36,512 bases of DNA from an uncultured Alphaproteobacteria bacterium. GTDB taxonomy: Bacteria > Pseudomonadota > Alphaproteobacteria > Rhodobacterales > Rhodobacteraceae. A model generated the notes under the pieces. That model worked only from the letters and a program-made list of their open reading frames with translations. It made no database searches and was not told the DNA's origin. Of this stretch, positions 1 to 8,607 are shown one piece after another; the first letter of the stretch is position 1; each line of letters starts with the position of its first letter. The position numbers and the translations under genes were made by a program. The DNA is taken from NCBI GenBank assembly GCA_902562285.1, contig CACESU010000017.1, positions 1-36,512 on the forward strand, given 5' to 3'.

Positions 1-30
1 TAAGCCCCGAAGCCACCTAAAAAGACCCAT
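1..30 (-). CDS. 5' end of an unidentified gene, running off the left edge
   Basis: Reading leftwards from an ATG at 30-28 gives MGLFRWLRGL without a stop before the window ends. The stretch is visibly richer in G+C than the AT-rich spacer beside it, which fits coding sequence divergent from pyrF. No clear Shine-Dalgarno sequence is visible upstream of the ATG. Ten residues are too few to identify a family, so no function is proposed. It could also be chance. Confidence 0.3.
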   Translation of the reverse strand, partial: MGLFRWLRGL

Positions 31-116
31 GAGAAAAAATATTTTTCTATATTCATTTAATAATTTTTTTCTAAATTTCAATAGATTAGATAAAGAGTAT
101 CTGCTATATTTTAATT

Positions 117-821
117 ATGAATAACTTAAAAAAAAAACTCATTGTCGCTTTAGATGCTAAAGAAATCAATCAAAATAAAAATTTGGTTTCTTCACTTAAA
201 AATCAAGTTTCATTTTTTAAAATAGGTCTAAGAACTTTTGTTATTAATGGCTTCAGCCTTGTTGATGAAATTAAACAGAAAGGAAAAAAGGTTTTTTTAG
301 ATTTAAAATTATACGATATCAAAAGTACAATCCAGGAAACAGTAGCTAGAATATCAGAACATAAAATAGATTTTTTAACTGTAAATGGAGATCCTTCAGT
401 TGTAGAAGCAGCTTTGATTGGAAGAAAAGATGAAAAAATGAAAATCTTAGCTGTAACTTTTCTTACTAATCATAATCGTAGTGATCTTGATTTATCTTTA
501 ATAAAAACTGGAAATTTAAATGAACTGGTGGCTGAAAGAGCAAATAATGCATTTATGGCTGGAGCAGATGGAATCATATGTTCGCCATTAGAGGCCAATT
601 TAATTCGATCAAAAAATCAATTTACGAATAAGATAATTGTTACACCAGGTATCAGATTAAATAATTCAGTAAATGAAGATCAAAAACGTGTCTCCACACC
701 CTCAGAAGCCCTTAAAGCAGGAGCTGACTATATAGTTGTAGGACGACCAATTTGGAATGCAAAAAACCCTATCTTAGTAGTCAATGATATCTTTGATGAT
801 ATGCGCAAATACGTACATTAA
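117..821 (+). CDS. pyrF: Orotidine 5'-phosphate decarboxylase
   Basis: This enzyme decarboxylates OMP to UMP, the last step of de novo UMP synthesis, in the cytosol. The 234-residue length is normal for the bacterial short form. The active-site motif DLKLYDIKST spans residues 62-71 and supplies the conserved Asp62, Lys64 and Asp67; the first-strand Asp is in ALD (10-12) and Lys35 lies in the FKIG strand. The C-terminal phosphate-binding segment (VTPGIR, then GADYIVVGRPI) is intact. The ATG follows an AT-rich leader with no strong ribosome site. dinB follows after 32 bases and is probably cotranscribed. The identification is secure. Confidence 0.95.
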   Translation: MNNLKKKLIVALDAKEINQNKNLVSSLKNQVSFFKIGLRTFVINGFSLVDEIKQKGKKVFLDLKLYDIKSTIQETVARISEHKIDFLTVNGDPSVVEAALIGRKDEKMKILAVTFLTNHNRSDLDLSLIKTGNLNELVAERANNAFMAGADGIICSPLEANLIRSKNQFTNKIIVTPGIRLNNSVNEDQKRVSTPSEALKAGADYIVVGRPIWNAKNPILVVNDIFDDMRKYVH

Positions 822-853
822 AAAATCAACCTAATATTGGAAAGTTTAATTAT

Positions 854-2119
854 TTGACTAAAGAAAAAATTTTTATTTGTAGAGATTGTGCAAAATTTTC
901 TACATATAGAGTTAAATGCCATAGATGTAATTCACCAAGAATTCTAGAACATGATGAACTTTTATATTTAAATATAGCCCACATTGATTGTGACGCATTC
1001 TATGCCTCAGTTGAAAAAAGCCAAAACCCTAAACTTATTAATAAACCTGTAATAGTCGGAGGTGGCAAAAGAGGTGTTGTGACAACTTGTTGTTATATTG
1101 CAAGAATTAAAGGTGTAAAATCAGCTATGCCAATTTTTAAAGCAAAAAAGCTTTGTCCAGAAGCAGTTATTATTCTCCCAAAAATGTCACTCTATAAGCA
1201 TATATCAAAAATAGTTTTTTCAAAATTTAATCAGCTTACCCCTTTGGTAGAAACAATTGCTTTTGACGAAGCTTATCTAGACTTTTCAGGTACTTATAAA
1301 CTTTATAAAAAAGCGCCTGCTGAATTATTAGTTAAATTAGCACTTGAGATAGAAAAAGAATTAGGAATTACCATTTCTATTGGATTAAGTGAAAATAAAT
1401 TCCTAGCAAAGCTTGCATCCTCATTAAATAAACCAAGAGGGTTTACAGTAATTGGCAAGTCTGAGAAATTAGAATTTATTAAAAACTTACACATCACAAA
1501 TATTCCTGGAATAGGTCAATCTCTTCAGAAAAAATTTGAAAAAAATTCAATTATGACAATTAATGACTTGCGTAAATTTGATCAAAAGAAACTCATAAAA
1601 GAATATGGTAGTTTTGGTAAAACAATATGTAATATGTCAAGAGGTATTGACAACAGAAAAATAAATCCATTCAAACAGAGAAAAAGTATTTCCAAGGAAA
1701 CTACTTTCGAGACAAATATTTCTGATTTAAATGAACTAAAAAAAACGTTATGGTTACTTTCGGAAAAAGTATCAGAAATCCTCAAGAAAAACAATCTATT
1801 TTCAAGATCAATAACCCTCAAACTTAAGCGCCATGACTTCAAAACTATTACATGTTCTTTTACTTTTATAGAGTCTACTTGTTTAGCTGAAAATATATAC
1901 CAAACAGCAATTTCTCTTTTGAGAAATCAAATTGGAAAGGCTCCATTCAGGTTAATTGGCCTTTCTACAACTAAATTTTCTAATCAAAAACAAAAATCAC
2001 TTTCAAATTTTAAATTTGATCAAAAGTTTCAAAAAATAGAAAAAACAGAATATGCAGTTGACAAAATAAGGCTTAAGTTTGGTAAAGAGATAATCAAAAA
2101 AGGTAGATCTTTGAATTAA
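854..2119 (+). CDS. dinB: DNA polymerase IV (Y-family) with N-terminal Cys4 extension
   Basis: This is a translesion DNA polymerase of the Y family. Residues 40-145 carry the catalytic acidic residues: Asp45 in HIDCDAFYASVE and Asp138-Glu139 in AFDEAYLD. A helix-hairpin-helix segment (IPGIGQSLQKKF) and a little-finger domain follow. The first 35 residues hold CxxC at 9-12 and CxxC at 22-25, a probable small zinc ribbon of the kind known on alphaproteobacterial DinB. That extension supports the TTG start at 854, since the next Met is residue 111, beyond the first catalytic Asp. GGAAAG about 9 bases upstream can serve as ribosome site. The gene converges on the amidohydrolase with 17 bases between stops. 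Confidence 0.93.
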   Translation: MTKEKIFICRDCAKFSTYRVKCHRCNSPRILEHDELLYLNIAHIDCDAFYASVEKSQNPKLINKPVIVGGGKRGVVTTCCYIARIKGVKSAMPIFKAKKLCPEAVIILPKMSLYKHISKIVFSKFNQLTPLVETIAFDEAYLDFSGTYKLYKKAPAELLVKLALEIEKELGITISIGLSENKFLAKLASSLNKPRGFTVIGKSEKLEFIKNLHITNIPGIGQSLQKKFEKNSIMTINDLRKFDQKKLIKEYGSFGKTICNMSRGIDNRKINPFKQRKSISKETTFETNISDLNELKKTLWLLSEKVSEILKKNNLFSRSITLKLKRHDFKTITCSFTFIESTCLAENIYQTAISLLRNQIGKAPFRLIGLSTTKFSNQKQKSLSNFKFDQKFQKIEKTEYAVDKIRLKFGKEIIKKGRSLN

Positions 2120-2136
2120 ATGAAGAAATGTTCTAA

Positions 2137-2997
2137 TCATTCTGCAGCTATATTTTTCTCAATTGGATATATATTACTTAGCTCTTCAATAACTGAAGTT
2201 AATTTAATTCTCAAATTTTCAAAGTTATTATTTCTTTTAATATTTTTTTCATCCATATACAGTTTCTTATTAATTTCAATTTGTATTACATGAATATCAT
2301 TAGCGGGATCACCATATTTTTTTGTAATATACCCACCCGAAAATGGGTGGTTTTTAGTTACAAGAAAATTATACTTTTCAAAAATTGAATTAACCGTGTT
2401 AGTTAAAAATGAAGAGCAAGAAGTACCATTTAAATCGCCCAAAATTATATCAGGATTATTATTACACTTTGAACTATTAAATTCTAAATTTAGTTTTGAA
2501 GGCATTGAGTGGCAATCAAATAGAACCGCGTATCCTAGCCTTCTTTTTGATTCAATTAATAAATCACCCAGAAATCTATGATAAGGGAAATAATATTGTT
2601 TTAACCTTTCTTTAGCATCTTCTGCAATTATAATGTTAGAGTATATTTCCTTACCATTTCCTGTAATTCTAGGTATCACCCCCATACCAGCCATATTTCT
2701 GGCTGTTTTATCAAAACGAAAATCTCCTGAAATTAAATATGGATCTAATTCTAAATGTGATCGGTTTAAATCTACAAAAGTCCTAGGAAATTTGGCTTCC
2801 ATCAATAAACAGTTAAAAAACTTAGTTGGGGAAAATAATTCACCAACAAAAGCATCTTCAGAAGTACGAAGATCAAAAATTTCTAGGTTTGTGCTTTCTA
2901 AGAATTCTTTTGAATAAATAGATCCAGAATGAGGTGAATTAAAAATTGCATTAAATTTATAAGGTGGTCTAAAATTAGTATCAAAAATTTTAATCAT
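2137..2997 (-). CDS. N-formylglutamate amidohydrolase family protein
   Basis: This belongs to the N-formylglutamate deformylase (HutG-type, PF05013) family, which hydrolyses N-formyl-L-glutamate or related N-formyl amino acids. Visible family motifs are FNSPHSG (19-25), the DLNRSHLELDP segment (76-86, matching the family's DxNR...ELDP) and DCHSMPS (161-167), which supply putative metal-binding His and Asp residues. NHPFSGGYIT near residue 216 is also conserved. Its 286 residues are normal for the family. No other histidine-degradation gene is nearby, so the substrate is uncertain. The plus-strand tRNA-Val lies just upstream, divergently oriented. Confidence 0.85.
   Translation of the reverse strand: MIKIFDTNFRPPYKFNAIFNSPHSGSIYSKEFLESTNLEIFDLRTSEDAFVGELFSPTKFFNCLLMEAKFPRTFVDLNRSHLELDPYLISGDFRFDKTARNMAGMGVIPRITGNGKEIYSNIIIAEDAKERLKQYYFPYHRFLGDLLIESKRRLGYAVLFDCHSMPSKLNLEFNSSKCNNNPDIILGDLNGTSCSSFLTNTVNSIFEKYNFLVTKNHPFSGGYITKKYGDPANDIHVIQIEINKKLYMDEKNIKRNNNFENLRIKLTSVIEELSNIYPIEKNIAAE
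2333..2355 (+). terminator. Intrinsic-terminator-like hairpin inside the amidohydrolase gene, plus-strand orientation
   Basis: CCACCC (2333-2338) pairs perfectly with GGGTGG (2345-2350) around the loop GAAAAT, and five Ts follow at once (2351-2355). Read on the plus strand this has the form of a Rho-independent terminator. It would stop transcripts reading through from pyrF-dinB, whose own stop is at 2119. On the minus strand the same bases encode the conserved HPFSGG segment, so coding constraint could have made it by chance. Confidence 0.4.
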
Positions 2998-3029
2998 TTT
3001 CTATCCTAAAAAAAAACTTGAAGCTAATA

Positions 3030-3059
3030 TTAAAGACAGTTAAAGAAAACCACTATATT
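3030..3059 (+). promoter_or_regulatory. Possible promoter of tRNA-Val
   Basis: TTAAAG (3030-3035) and TATATT (3054-3059) are separated by 18 bases and end 19 bases before the mature tRNA. The match is moderate and AT-rich DNA gives many such matches, so this is tentative. Confidence 0.25.
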
Positions 3060-3078
3060 ATGCAAGATAAATTAAAAT

Positions 3079-3153
3079 GGGCGTATAGCTCAGCGGGAGA
3101 GCACTTCGTTGACATCGAAGGGGTCACTGGTTCAATCCCAGTTACGCCCACCA
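3079..3153 (+). tRNA. tRNA-Val (GAC)
   Basis: A complete cloverleaf can be folded. The acceptor GGGCGTA pairs with TACGCCC, the D arm contains AGCTCAGCGGGAGAGC, and the anticodon arm is CTTCG-TTGACAT-CGAAG with anticodon GAC. The T arm is CTGGTTCAATCCCAG, followed by discriminator A and an encoded CCA (3151-3153). The anticodon reads GTC and GTT valine codons. rpmJ follows 67 bases downstream on the same strand and might share the transcript. Confidence 0.95.
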
Positions 3154-3220
3154 TTTAAATTAAAGCTTGTAATATTATAGTAATCTGGTTAATAAGCTAC
3201 CTTGTTAATGGAGAAATAAA

Positions 3221-3346
3221 ATGAAAGTTAGAAATTCTTTAAGATCTTTAAAACAAAGACACCGAGATTGTAGGCTTGTTAGAAGGAAAGGTAGGATTTA
3301 CGTCATAAATAAAACCCAAAGAAGGTATAAAGCAAGACAAGGATAA
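3221..3346 (+). CDS. rpmJ: 50S ribosomal protein L36, zinc-free type
   Basis: This 41-residue basic protein starts [14 protein letters not shown] and ends RRYKARQG, the signature of bL36. Only one Cys (residue 17) is present, so the Cys3-His zinc site of the classic form is missing. This is the C-minus (YkgO-like) type that is the usual form in alphaproteobacteria. A TGGAG ribosome site lies about 8 bases before the ATG. The gene sits between tRNA-Val and the flavoenzyme, whose ATG begins only 10 bases after this stop, so they are probably cotranscribed. Confidence 0.93.
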   Translation: MKVRNSLRSLKQRHRDCRLVRRKGRIYVINKTQRRYKARQG

Positions 3347-3356
3347 TAATTTTTAT

Positions 3357-4508
3357 ATGAAGCTTAATAATTGTCATAATATAAATAGTTTTAGACACCT
3401 TGCCAAAAAAAAACTTCCGTCACCTATATTTAATTACATAGATGGTGCAGCCGATGATGAAGTTACTTACAAAAGAAACACAAAATCCTTTGACGAAGTA
3501 GACCTTGTACCAAATGTTTTAAGAGGGGTAGAGGATGTTGATTTAACTACCACTGTTTTTGGAAAAAAAATTAACATGCCAATCTATTGTGCTCCGACTG
3601 CAGTTCAACGGCTCTTTCATTTTGAAGGGGAAAAAGCTGTTGCTAAAGCTGCTAGTAAATTTGGGACAATGTTTGGTGTCTCATCACTTAGTACTGTAAG
3701 TGTTGAAGAAATTGAAAAAATTAGCAGTTCTCCAAAGATGTTTCAATTTTATTTTCATAAAGATCGCGCTTTAAATCAAGACTTATTAGAAAGAGCAAGA
3801 AACTCGAATTTTGACGTTTTGGCTCTCACAGTAGATACTATAACCGGAGGAAATAGAGAGAGAGACCTTCGTACTGGTTTTACAATACCTCCAAAATTAA
3901 CAATTGAAGGTATGATAGAATTTGCATTAAAACCTAGGTGGTTTTTTAATCACATTACTAGTCCTCCGTTTGAGCTACCTCACTTAAAAAATTATGTCAA
4001 AGAAGGTACTAATACCGTAACTTCTATAGGTGAATATTTCTCAACAATGCTAGATCAAAATATGAGTTGGAAAGATGCTGAACAACTTAATTCAAAATGG
4101 GGGAGACAATTTGCTTTGAAAGGAGTGATGAGTGTTGAAGATGCAAAAAAGGCAGTTGATATAGGGTGTTCTGCAGTAATAGTTTCAAACCATGGTGGAA
4201 GACAACTTGACGGATCAAGAGCACCATTTGATCAGCTTAAAGAAATTGTAGATGCTGTTGGTGATAAAATTGATATTATATGTGAAGGTGGAATTAAAAG
4301 AGGCACTCACGTTTTAAAAGCACTTTCACTCGGGGCTAAAGCTTGTTCAGGTGGTAGAATGTACCTTTATGCTTTAGCTGCTGCAGGGCAACAAGGAGTT
4401 GAAAAAGCCTTGTCTATAATGCGAAATGAAATTGAGAGAGACATGAAACTTATGGGTTGTAAAAAAATAAGTGATTTATCTAGAAATAATTTAAGATTCA
4501 GATATTAG
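3357..4508 (+). CDS. lldD: FMN-dependent alpha-hydroxy-acid dehydrogenase, L-lactate dehydrogenase type
   Basis: This 383-residue protein is in the FMN-dependent alpha-hydroxy-acid dehydrogenase family, which oxidises L-lactate, glycolate or similar acids to keto acids. It has the N-terminal FNYIDGAADDE segment (25-35), the TVDT strand (158-161) and the active-site SNHGGRQLDG (277-286) with His279 and Arg282. The phosphate-binding GGIKRGTHVLKALSLGA follows. Length matches bacterial LldD. The barrel insertion before the active site is typical of membrane-associated members. Substrate cannot be fixed from sequence; L-lactate is most likely, glycolate possible. It lies 10 bases after rpmJ and 8 bases before the DUF1285 gene, suggesting one operon. 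Confidence 0.85.
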   Translation: MKLNNCHNINSFRHLAKKKLPSPIFNYIDGAADDEVTYKRNTKSFDEVDLVPNVLRGVEDVDLTTTVFGKKINMPIYCAPTAVQRLFHFEGEKAVAKAASKFGTMFGVSSLSTVSVEEIEKISSSPKMFQFYFHKDRALNQDLLERARNSNFDVLALTVDTITGGNRERDLRTGFTIPPKLTIEGMIEFALKPRWFFNHITSPPFELPHLKNYVKEGTNTVTSIGEYFSTMLDQNMSWKDAEQLNSKWGRQFALKGVMSVEDAKKAVDIGCSAVIVSNHGGRQLDGSRAPFDQLKEIVDAVGDKIDIICEGGIKRGTHVLKALSLGAKACSGGRMYLYALAAAGQQGVEKALSIMRNEIERDMKLMGCKKISDLSRNNLRFRY

Positions 4509-4516
4509 ATTTTTAT

Positions 4517-5131
4517 ATGAAGGAAAACCCTTATAAAAACGAAGCTGATAAAAATTATCAGAGTAACTTTTTGAGAGATATTTTCAATAAACAAAAAAAT
4601 ACCATTGAGTTAAAAATTAAAAAGTGGAATCCTAAATATTGTGGCGATATCGATATGCGGATTGCAAATGACGGGACCTGGTTTTACTGCGGATCACCAA
4701 TTGGTCGAAAGAAATTAGTAAAGCTTTTTTCCAATATTCTAATTAAAGAAAATAATAAATACTTTTTGATTACACCAGTTGAAAAAGTAGGGATTAAGGT
4801 TGATGATGTCCCTTTTATTGCAATCGATTTTGAAAAAATTGTTGAGAATAAAAAAACCTATTTAGTTTTTTTTACAAATATAGATGAAACAATAATTTTA
4901 AGTAAAAAAAATCCCTTTCGTATTTCAATTAATGAAGATACCCAAGAACCATCCCCTTATATTCTTGTTAGAAAAAATATTGAAGCCAAAATAGACAGAA
5001 AAAGCTTTTATAGACTTCTTGAATTTGCAGAATATTCTTTGTTTAAGGGTCAAAAATGGTTAGGAATATATTCTGACAATACTTTTTTTCCAATTATTTT
5101 AAAAGATGAGTTAGAAAATGAATTATTTTAA
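4517..5131 (+). CDS. DUF1285 family protein
   Basis: This 204-residue cytosolic protein of unknown function resembles the DUF1285 family, which is common in alphaproteobacteria. The recognisable core is the MRIANDGTWFYCGSPIGRK segment (about 47-65), followed by a beta-rich region ending in VPFIAIDFE. There is no signal peptide or membrane segment. Its start lies 8 bases after the lldD stop, and its last 9 bases overlap the 3' end of rppH on the other strand. No catalytic motif is apparent and no function is proposed. Confidence 0.75.
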   Translation: MKENPYKNEADKNYQSNFLRDIFNKQKNTIELKIKKWNPKYCGDIDMRIANDGTWFYCGSPIGRKKLVKLFSNILIKENNKYFLITPVEKVGIKVDDVPFIAIDFEKIVENKKTYLVFFTNIDETIILSKKNPFRISINEDTQEPSPYILVRKNIEAKIDRKSFYRLLEFAEYSLFKGQKWLGIYSDNTFFPIILKDELENELF

Positions 5132-5605
5132 ATTTAATTTTGATGAAAATTGTAAAAGTATATTTTCATAAACTCTTTTTTTAAAAGGTACTATACATTC
5201 CAATAGTTTGTTTTTGGCCATCCATCGCCAAGAAAGAAATTCTGGATTTTTTGTATTTATATCTATATCACCATCAGATCCTAAAAATTCCATTGCAAAC
5301 CATTTTTGTTTTTGACCTACAAATTTTCCATTCCATAGTTTTGGAATTAAATCTTTTGGTAAATCATAATTAATCCAATTTTTTGTTTCTAAAATTACTC
5401 TAATATGCTTTTTTTTGATTCCAGTTTCTTCTTTAAGTTCCCTTACTGCGGCTTTTATAGGGGTTTCATTCTGTTCTATTCCTCCTTGTGGCATTTGCCA
5501 GGCATCAGATTTATAATCCAGTCTTTGACCTGCAAAGATTAAACCATTTTTAATTAAAACTATGCCTACACAGGGTCTGTAATTCTTTTCAGTGTAATTT
5601 ATCAA
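5123..5605 (-). CDS. rppH: RNA pyrophosphohydrolase (Nudix)
   Basis: This Nudix hydrolase would remove pyrophosphate from 5'-triphosphate RNA to start mRNA decay; diadenosine polyphosphate hydrolysis is the alternative. The full Nudix box GX5EX7REUXEEXGU runs from Gly41 to Ile63, with the catalytic Glu cluster REL-EE at 55-60. WQMPQGGI just before it is the hallmark of the RppH/Ap4A-hydrolase subgroup. The 160-residue length is typical. The start is TTG at 5605; the preceding in-frame codon is a stop, so no earlier start exists. TTGA overlaps the ctpA stop by four bases, suggesting coupled translation. Confidence 0.9.
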   Translation of the reverse strand: MINYTEKNYRPCVGIVLIKNGLIFAGQRLDYKSDAWQMPQGGIEQNETPIKAAVRELKEETGIKKKHIRVILETKNWINYDLPKDLIPKLWNGKFVGQKQKWFAMEFLGSDGDIDINTKNPEFLSWRWMAKNKLLECIVPFKKRVYENILLQFSSKLNLK

Positions 5606-6945
5606 TCATTTATTCCATAAATGTTAAGCCCAGAAATTACATCTAAAGCAAAAGATAATTGAAAATCTGAATTTCTTCTTAGTGATTTTTTTAACTGAAT
5701 TTCTTTCTCTTGTGCTAGTAGTTCTTTCTCTTCATCTGAAAGACGGTCGTTTGATAATGCTCCTCTTAAATCAGCTTCTGTTATTCTATTAGAAGATTTT
5801 TCTGTTTCTTTTTCCTTATTTGGCCTAGGCAATTGCTCTACAACTATGTCTGGTACAACACCTAGTGCCTGTATTGATCTGCCAGCGGGAGTATAGTATC
5901 TAGCAGTAGTAAGTCTCATTGCACCATTTTCACCTAGAGGTATCACTGACTGAACTGATCCTTTACCAAAACTTTTCGTTCCAAGAATAACAGCCCTTTT
6001 ATGATCTTGTAACGCTCCAGCTACAATTTCAGACGCAGATGCTGATCCACCATTGATCAAAACAACTATTGGTTTGTTATCAGCTAAATCCCCTTTAGAT
6101 GCAGTATATCTTTTAGTCTGTCCATTGTTCCTACCTCTAGTAGAAACAATTTCACCTTGGTTAAGAAACATGTCTGAAACTGAAATTGCTTCTGATAGAA
6201 GTCCTCCCGGATTATTTCTTAAATCAATCACAAATCCAGAAACATTATCTTTACCACTTAACTCTTCAATTTTTTCTTTAATTCCCTTTTTTATATTGGG
6301 AGTTGTTTGTTCATTAAATGTAGTAACTCGAACAATTATTACATCATCCTCTACTCTAACTCTAGCAGCAGTTAATTTTATGATGTCTCTTATAATGATG
6401 ATATCAAAAGGTTCATCGTCTAAATTCCTGACAATTGTTAATGATACTTCAGAACCAACCGGACCTCTCATTTTATCAACTGCTTCTGATAAAGTAAGAC
6501 CTAAAATAGCTTCTCCATCGACATGAGTGATAAAATCACCAGATTGTATTCCAGCTTCTGAAGCTGGCGTTCCATCCATAGGAGCAACAACTTTAACAAA
6601 TCCGTCTTCTTGTGTTACTTCAATCCCCAATCCACCAAAAGCACCTTTAGTATCTACTTGCATATCTTGGAAACTTTCTGGTGGCATATAACCTGAATGA
6701 GGGTCAAGAGATGTTAACATTCCCCTAATTGCAGCAGATATTAAATTAGCGCTATTAACATCTTCTACATACCCTGATCTTATTCTATCAAAAACTTCTC
6801 CGAATAAATTTAATTGCTCATATACTAGATTTTTGTCTTCTAAATCGCTTTTGGCTTGAGCCATTAAAGCAGTTTTGTCGATTTGATTAAAAAATATTCC
6901 ACCTGCAATAAATCCAAGGATCAAAATAACCAAACTACGTTTCAT
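5602..6945 (-). CDS. ctpA: Carboxy-terminal processing protease, S41A family
   Basis: This is a periplasmic serine protease that trims or degrades proteins from their C-termini. Residues 1-20 form a signal or anchor segment (LVILILGFIAGGIFF). A PDZ domain spans about 95-175 (GLGIEV...GDFITHVDG) and the protease core about 195-370. The catalytic dyad is Ser303 in GGSASASEI and Lys328 in FGKGSVQ, with Gln332 also conserved. Its 447 residues are normal. It lies between gpmI (102 bases upstream) and rppH. In many alphaproteobacteria an EnvC-like murein hydrolase activator separates gpmI and ctpA; it is absent here. Confidence 0.95.
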   Translation of the reverse strand: MKRSLVILILGFIAGGIFFNQIDKTALMAQAKSDLEDKNLVYEQLNLFGEVFDRIRSGYVEDVNSANLISAAIRGMLTSLDPHSGYMPPESFQDMQVDTKGAFGGLGIEVTQEDGFVKVVAPMDGTPASEAGIQSGDFITHVDGEAILGLTLSEAVDKMRGPVGSEVSLTIVRNLDDEPFDIIIIRDIIKLTAARVRVEDDVIIVRVTTFNEQTTPNIKKGIKEKIEELSGKDNVSGFVIDLRNNPGGLLSEAISVSDMFLNQGEIVSTRGRNNGQTKRYTASKGDLADNKPIVVLINGGSASASEIVAGALQDHKRAVILGTKSFGKGSVQSVIPLGENGAMRLTTARYYTPAGRSIQALGVVPDIVVEQLPRPNKEKETEKSSNRITEADLRGALSNDRLSDEEKELLAQEKEIQLKKSLRRNSDFQLSFALDVISGLNIYGIND

Positions 6946-7047
6946 AACTTACCTTCTTTATTTTTCTGTTTTCGATATTAATACTTTATAGATTTAGTGA
7001 TTAAAATCTAAATAAAAAGTTTACAAGCACTTAATTATGATGATTTA

Positions 7048-8577
7048 CTATTTTAATAAAGACTTACCTTTCATATCAGTGGGTTTATCAATTTTCATCA
7101 AATCTAGTAAAGTTGGAGCAACATCAGACAGAATACCATTATTAACTTTAAGATTTTGATCTGTCGAAATTAATATAATAGGCACTAAATTTAAAGTATG
7201 CGAAGTGTGTGGTTGTCTATTTTTTAAATTAATCATTTCTTCACAGTTACCATGATCTGCAACAATGAGAGCATTAGCATTTGTTTTCTTTACCTTTTCA
7301 ATCATTCTACCAAGAGCCCTATCTACTGATTCACATGCCTTTACAGTTGCACTTAGATTTCCAGTATGGCCTACCATATCAGGGTTAGCAAAGTTAACTA
7401 CAATAAAATCATATTCCATTGATACAATTGCTTTTATTAAGTGATCAGTAACTTTTTCAATAGACATCTTTGGTTGCAAATCATAAGTTTTAACTCTTGG
7501 ACTTTGAACTAATATTCTGTCTTCTCCCTTTAATTTTTTTTCATTTCCACAATTAAAGAAATATGTAACATGAGCATATTTTTCTGTTTCGGATAATCTC
7601 AACTGTTTTAATTCCATTTTTGATACAATTTCACCGATTGTATTTTTAATTTTAAGTTTTGGAAATAATGTTTTTACAAATTTTTCAAGACTTTTTGAAT
7701 AGGAAACTAAACTCAATGCTGAAACAAAAATAGGTCTATTTTCAGATAAAAAATTTTTGAAATTATCATCACATAAAGCATGGCTTATTTGTCTCATCCT
7801 ATCAGAACGAAAATTCATAAATATAATACCATCCCTATTGTTATTTATACCACAATATTTTCTAGAAACAGAAGGTTTAACAAATTCATCATAAATTTCT
7901 TTTCTATATTGATTTTTGATAAAAACCTCTGGATCATCAAATTTTTCCCCTTCTTTACAAACAATAGTTCTATAAAACTTCTCAGTTCTTTCCCATCTTT
8001 CATCTCTATCCATTGCAAAGTATCTTCCAGAAACTGATGCAATTAAATCTAAATTTCCAAAAATTTTTTTAATTTTTTTTATAGTGTTTAATGCATTTTT
8101 TGGAGAAGTATCTCTACCATCTAAAATCATATGTAATAAAACTTTTAAATTTGATTTGTTTAAGTATTTTATTAACTCAAAAATATGATCTTCATAACTA
8201 TGAACACCACCGGCTGAGCATAATCCAACAATATGAACTACTCCATTTCTTTTATTAATTTCATAAATGCTGGAATTAATTTTTTTATCTTCTTTAAAGA
8301 ACTTATTTGAAAAAGCTTGATTTATTCTCGGTAAGTCCATTTCTACTTTCCTACCTGCACCAAGATTCATATGACCTACTTCCGAATTTCCAACCTGATT
8401 TTTAGGCAAACCTACTGATAGGCCGTGTGTGATTAAGCTTGCATTTGGAAAATTATCTATTAAAAAATCAAAATTTGGAGTTTTCGCTAATTTAACGGCA
8501 TTCCCTTTTGATATTTTCGAAATTCCCCAACCATCCAGAATGCATAAAATGGTTAGTTTTTTTATTTTACCATTCAT
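7048..8577 (-). CDS. gpmI: 2,3-bisphosphoglycerate-independent phosphoglycerate mutase
   Basis: This enzyme interconverts 3- and 2-phosphoglycerate in glycolysis and gluconeogenesis, in the cytosol. It belongs to the alkaline phosphatase superfamily and uses two Mn ions. Asp15 in LDGWG and the catalytic Ser65 in QVGNSEVGH are present. So are the HGN...H metal motif of the C-terminal half (VADHGNCEEM, HTSHT) and the DGRDTSP substrate segment. The 509-residue length is standard. It starts 30 bases after rlmH in the rsfS-rlmH-gpmI-ctpA-rppH run. Confidence 0.96.
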   Translation of the reverse strand: MNGKIKKLTILCILDGWGISKISKGNAVKLAKTPNFDFLIDNFPNASLITHGLSVGLPKNQVGNSEVGHMNLGAGRKVEMDLPRINQAFSNKFFKEDKKINSSIYEINKRNGVVHIVGLCSAGGVHSYEDHIFELIKYLNKSNLKVLLHMILDGRDTSPKNALNTIKKIKKIFGNLDLIASVSGRYFAMDRDERWERTEKFYRTIVCKEGEKFDDPEVFIKNQYRKEIYDEFVKPSVSRKYCGINNNRDGIIFMNFRSDRMRQISHALCDDNFKNFLSENRPIFVSALSLVSYSKSLEKFVKTLFPKLKIKNTIGEIVSKMELKQLRLSETEKYAHVTYFFNCGNEKKLKGEDRILVQSPRVKTYDLQPKMSIEKVTDHLIKAIVSMEYDFIVVNFANPDMVGHTGNLSATVKACESVDRALGRMIEKVKKTNANALIVADHGNCEEMINLKNRQPHTSHTLNLVPIILISTDQNLKVNNGILSDVAPTLLDLMKIDKPTDMKGKSLLK

Positions 8578-8607
8578 TATTTTGCTCGCTATAATTAAGT
8601 CAATATT

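Noticed and set aside
3931-3951. AAAACC-TAGGT-GGTTTT hairpin with Ts inside lldD
   Set aside because: The T run is part of the stem and the stem is AT-rich, so it is not a credible terminator.
6053-6526. A 157-residue plus-strand frame opposite ctpA
   Set aside because: ctpA has complete catalytic and PDZ motifs in the other strand; the opposite frame shows no family signal.
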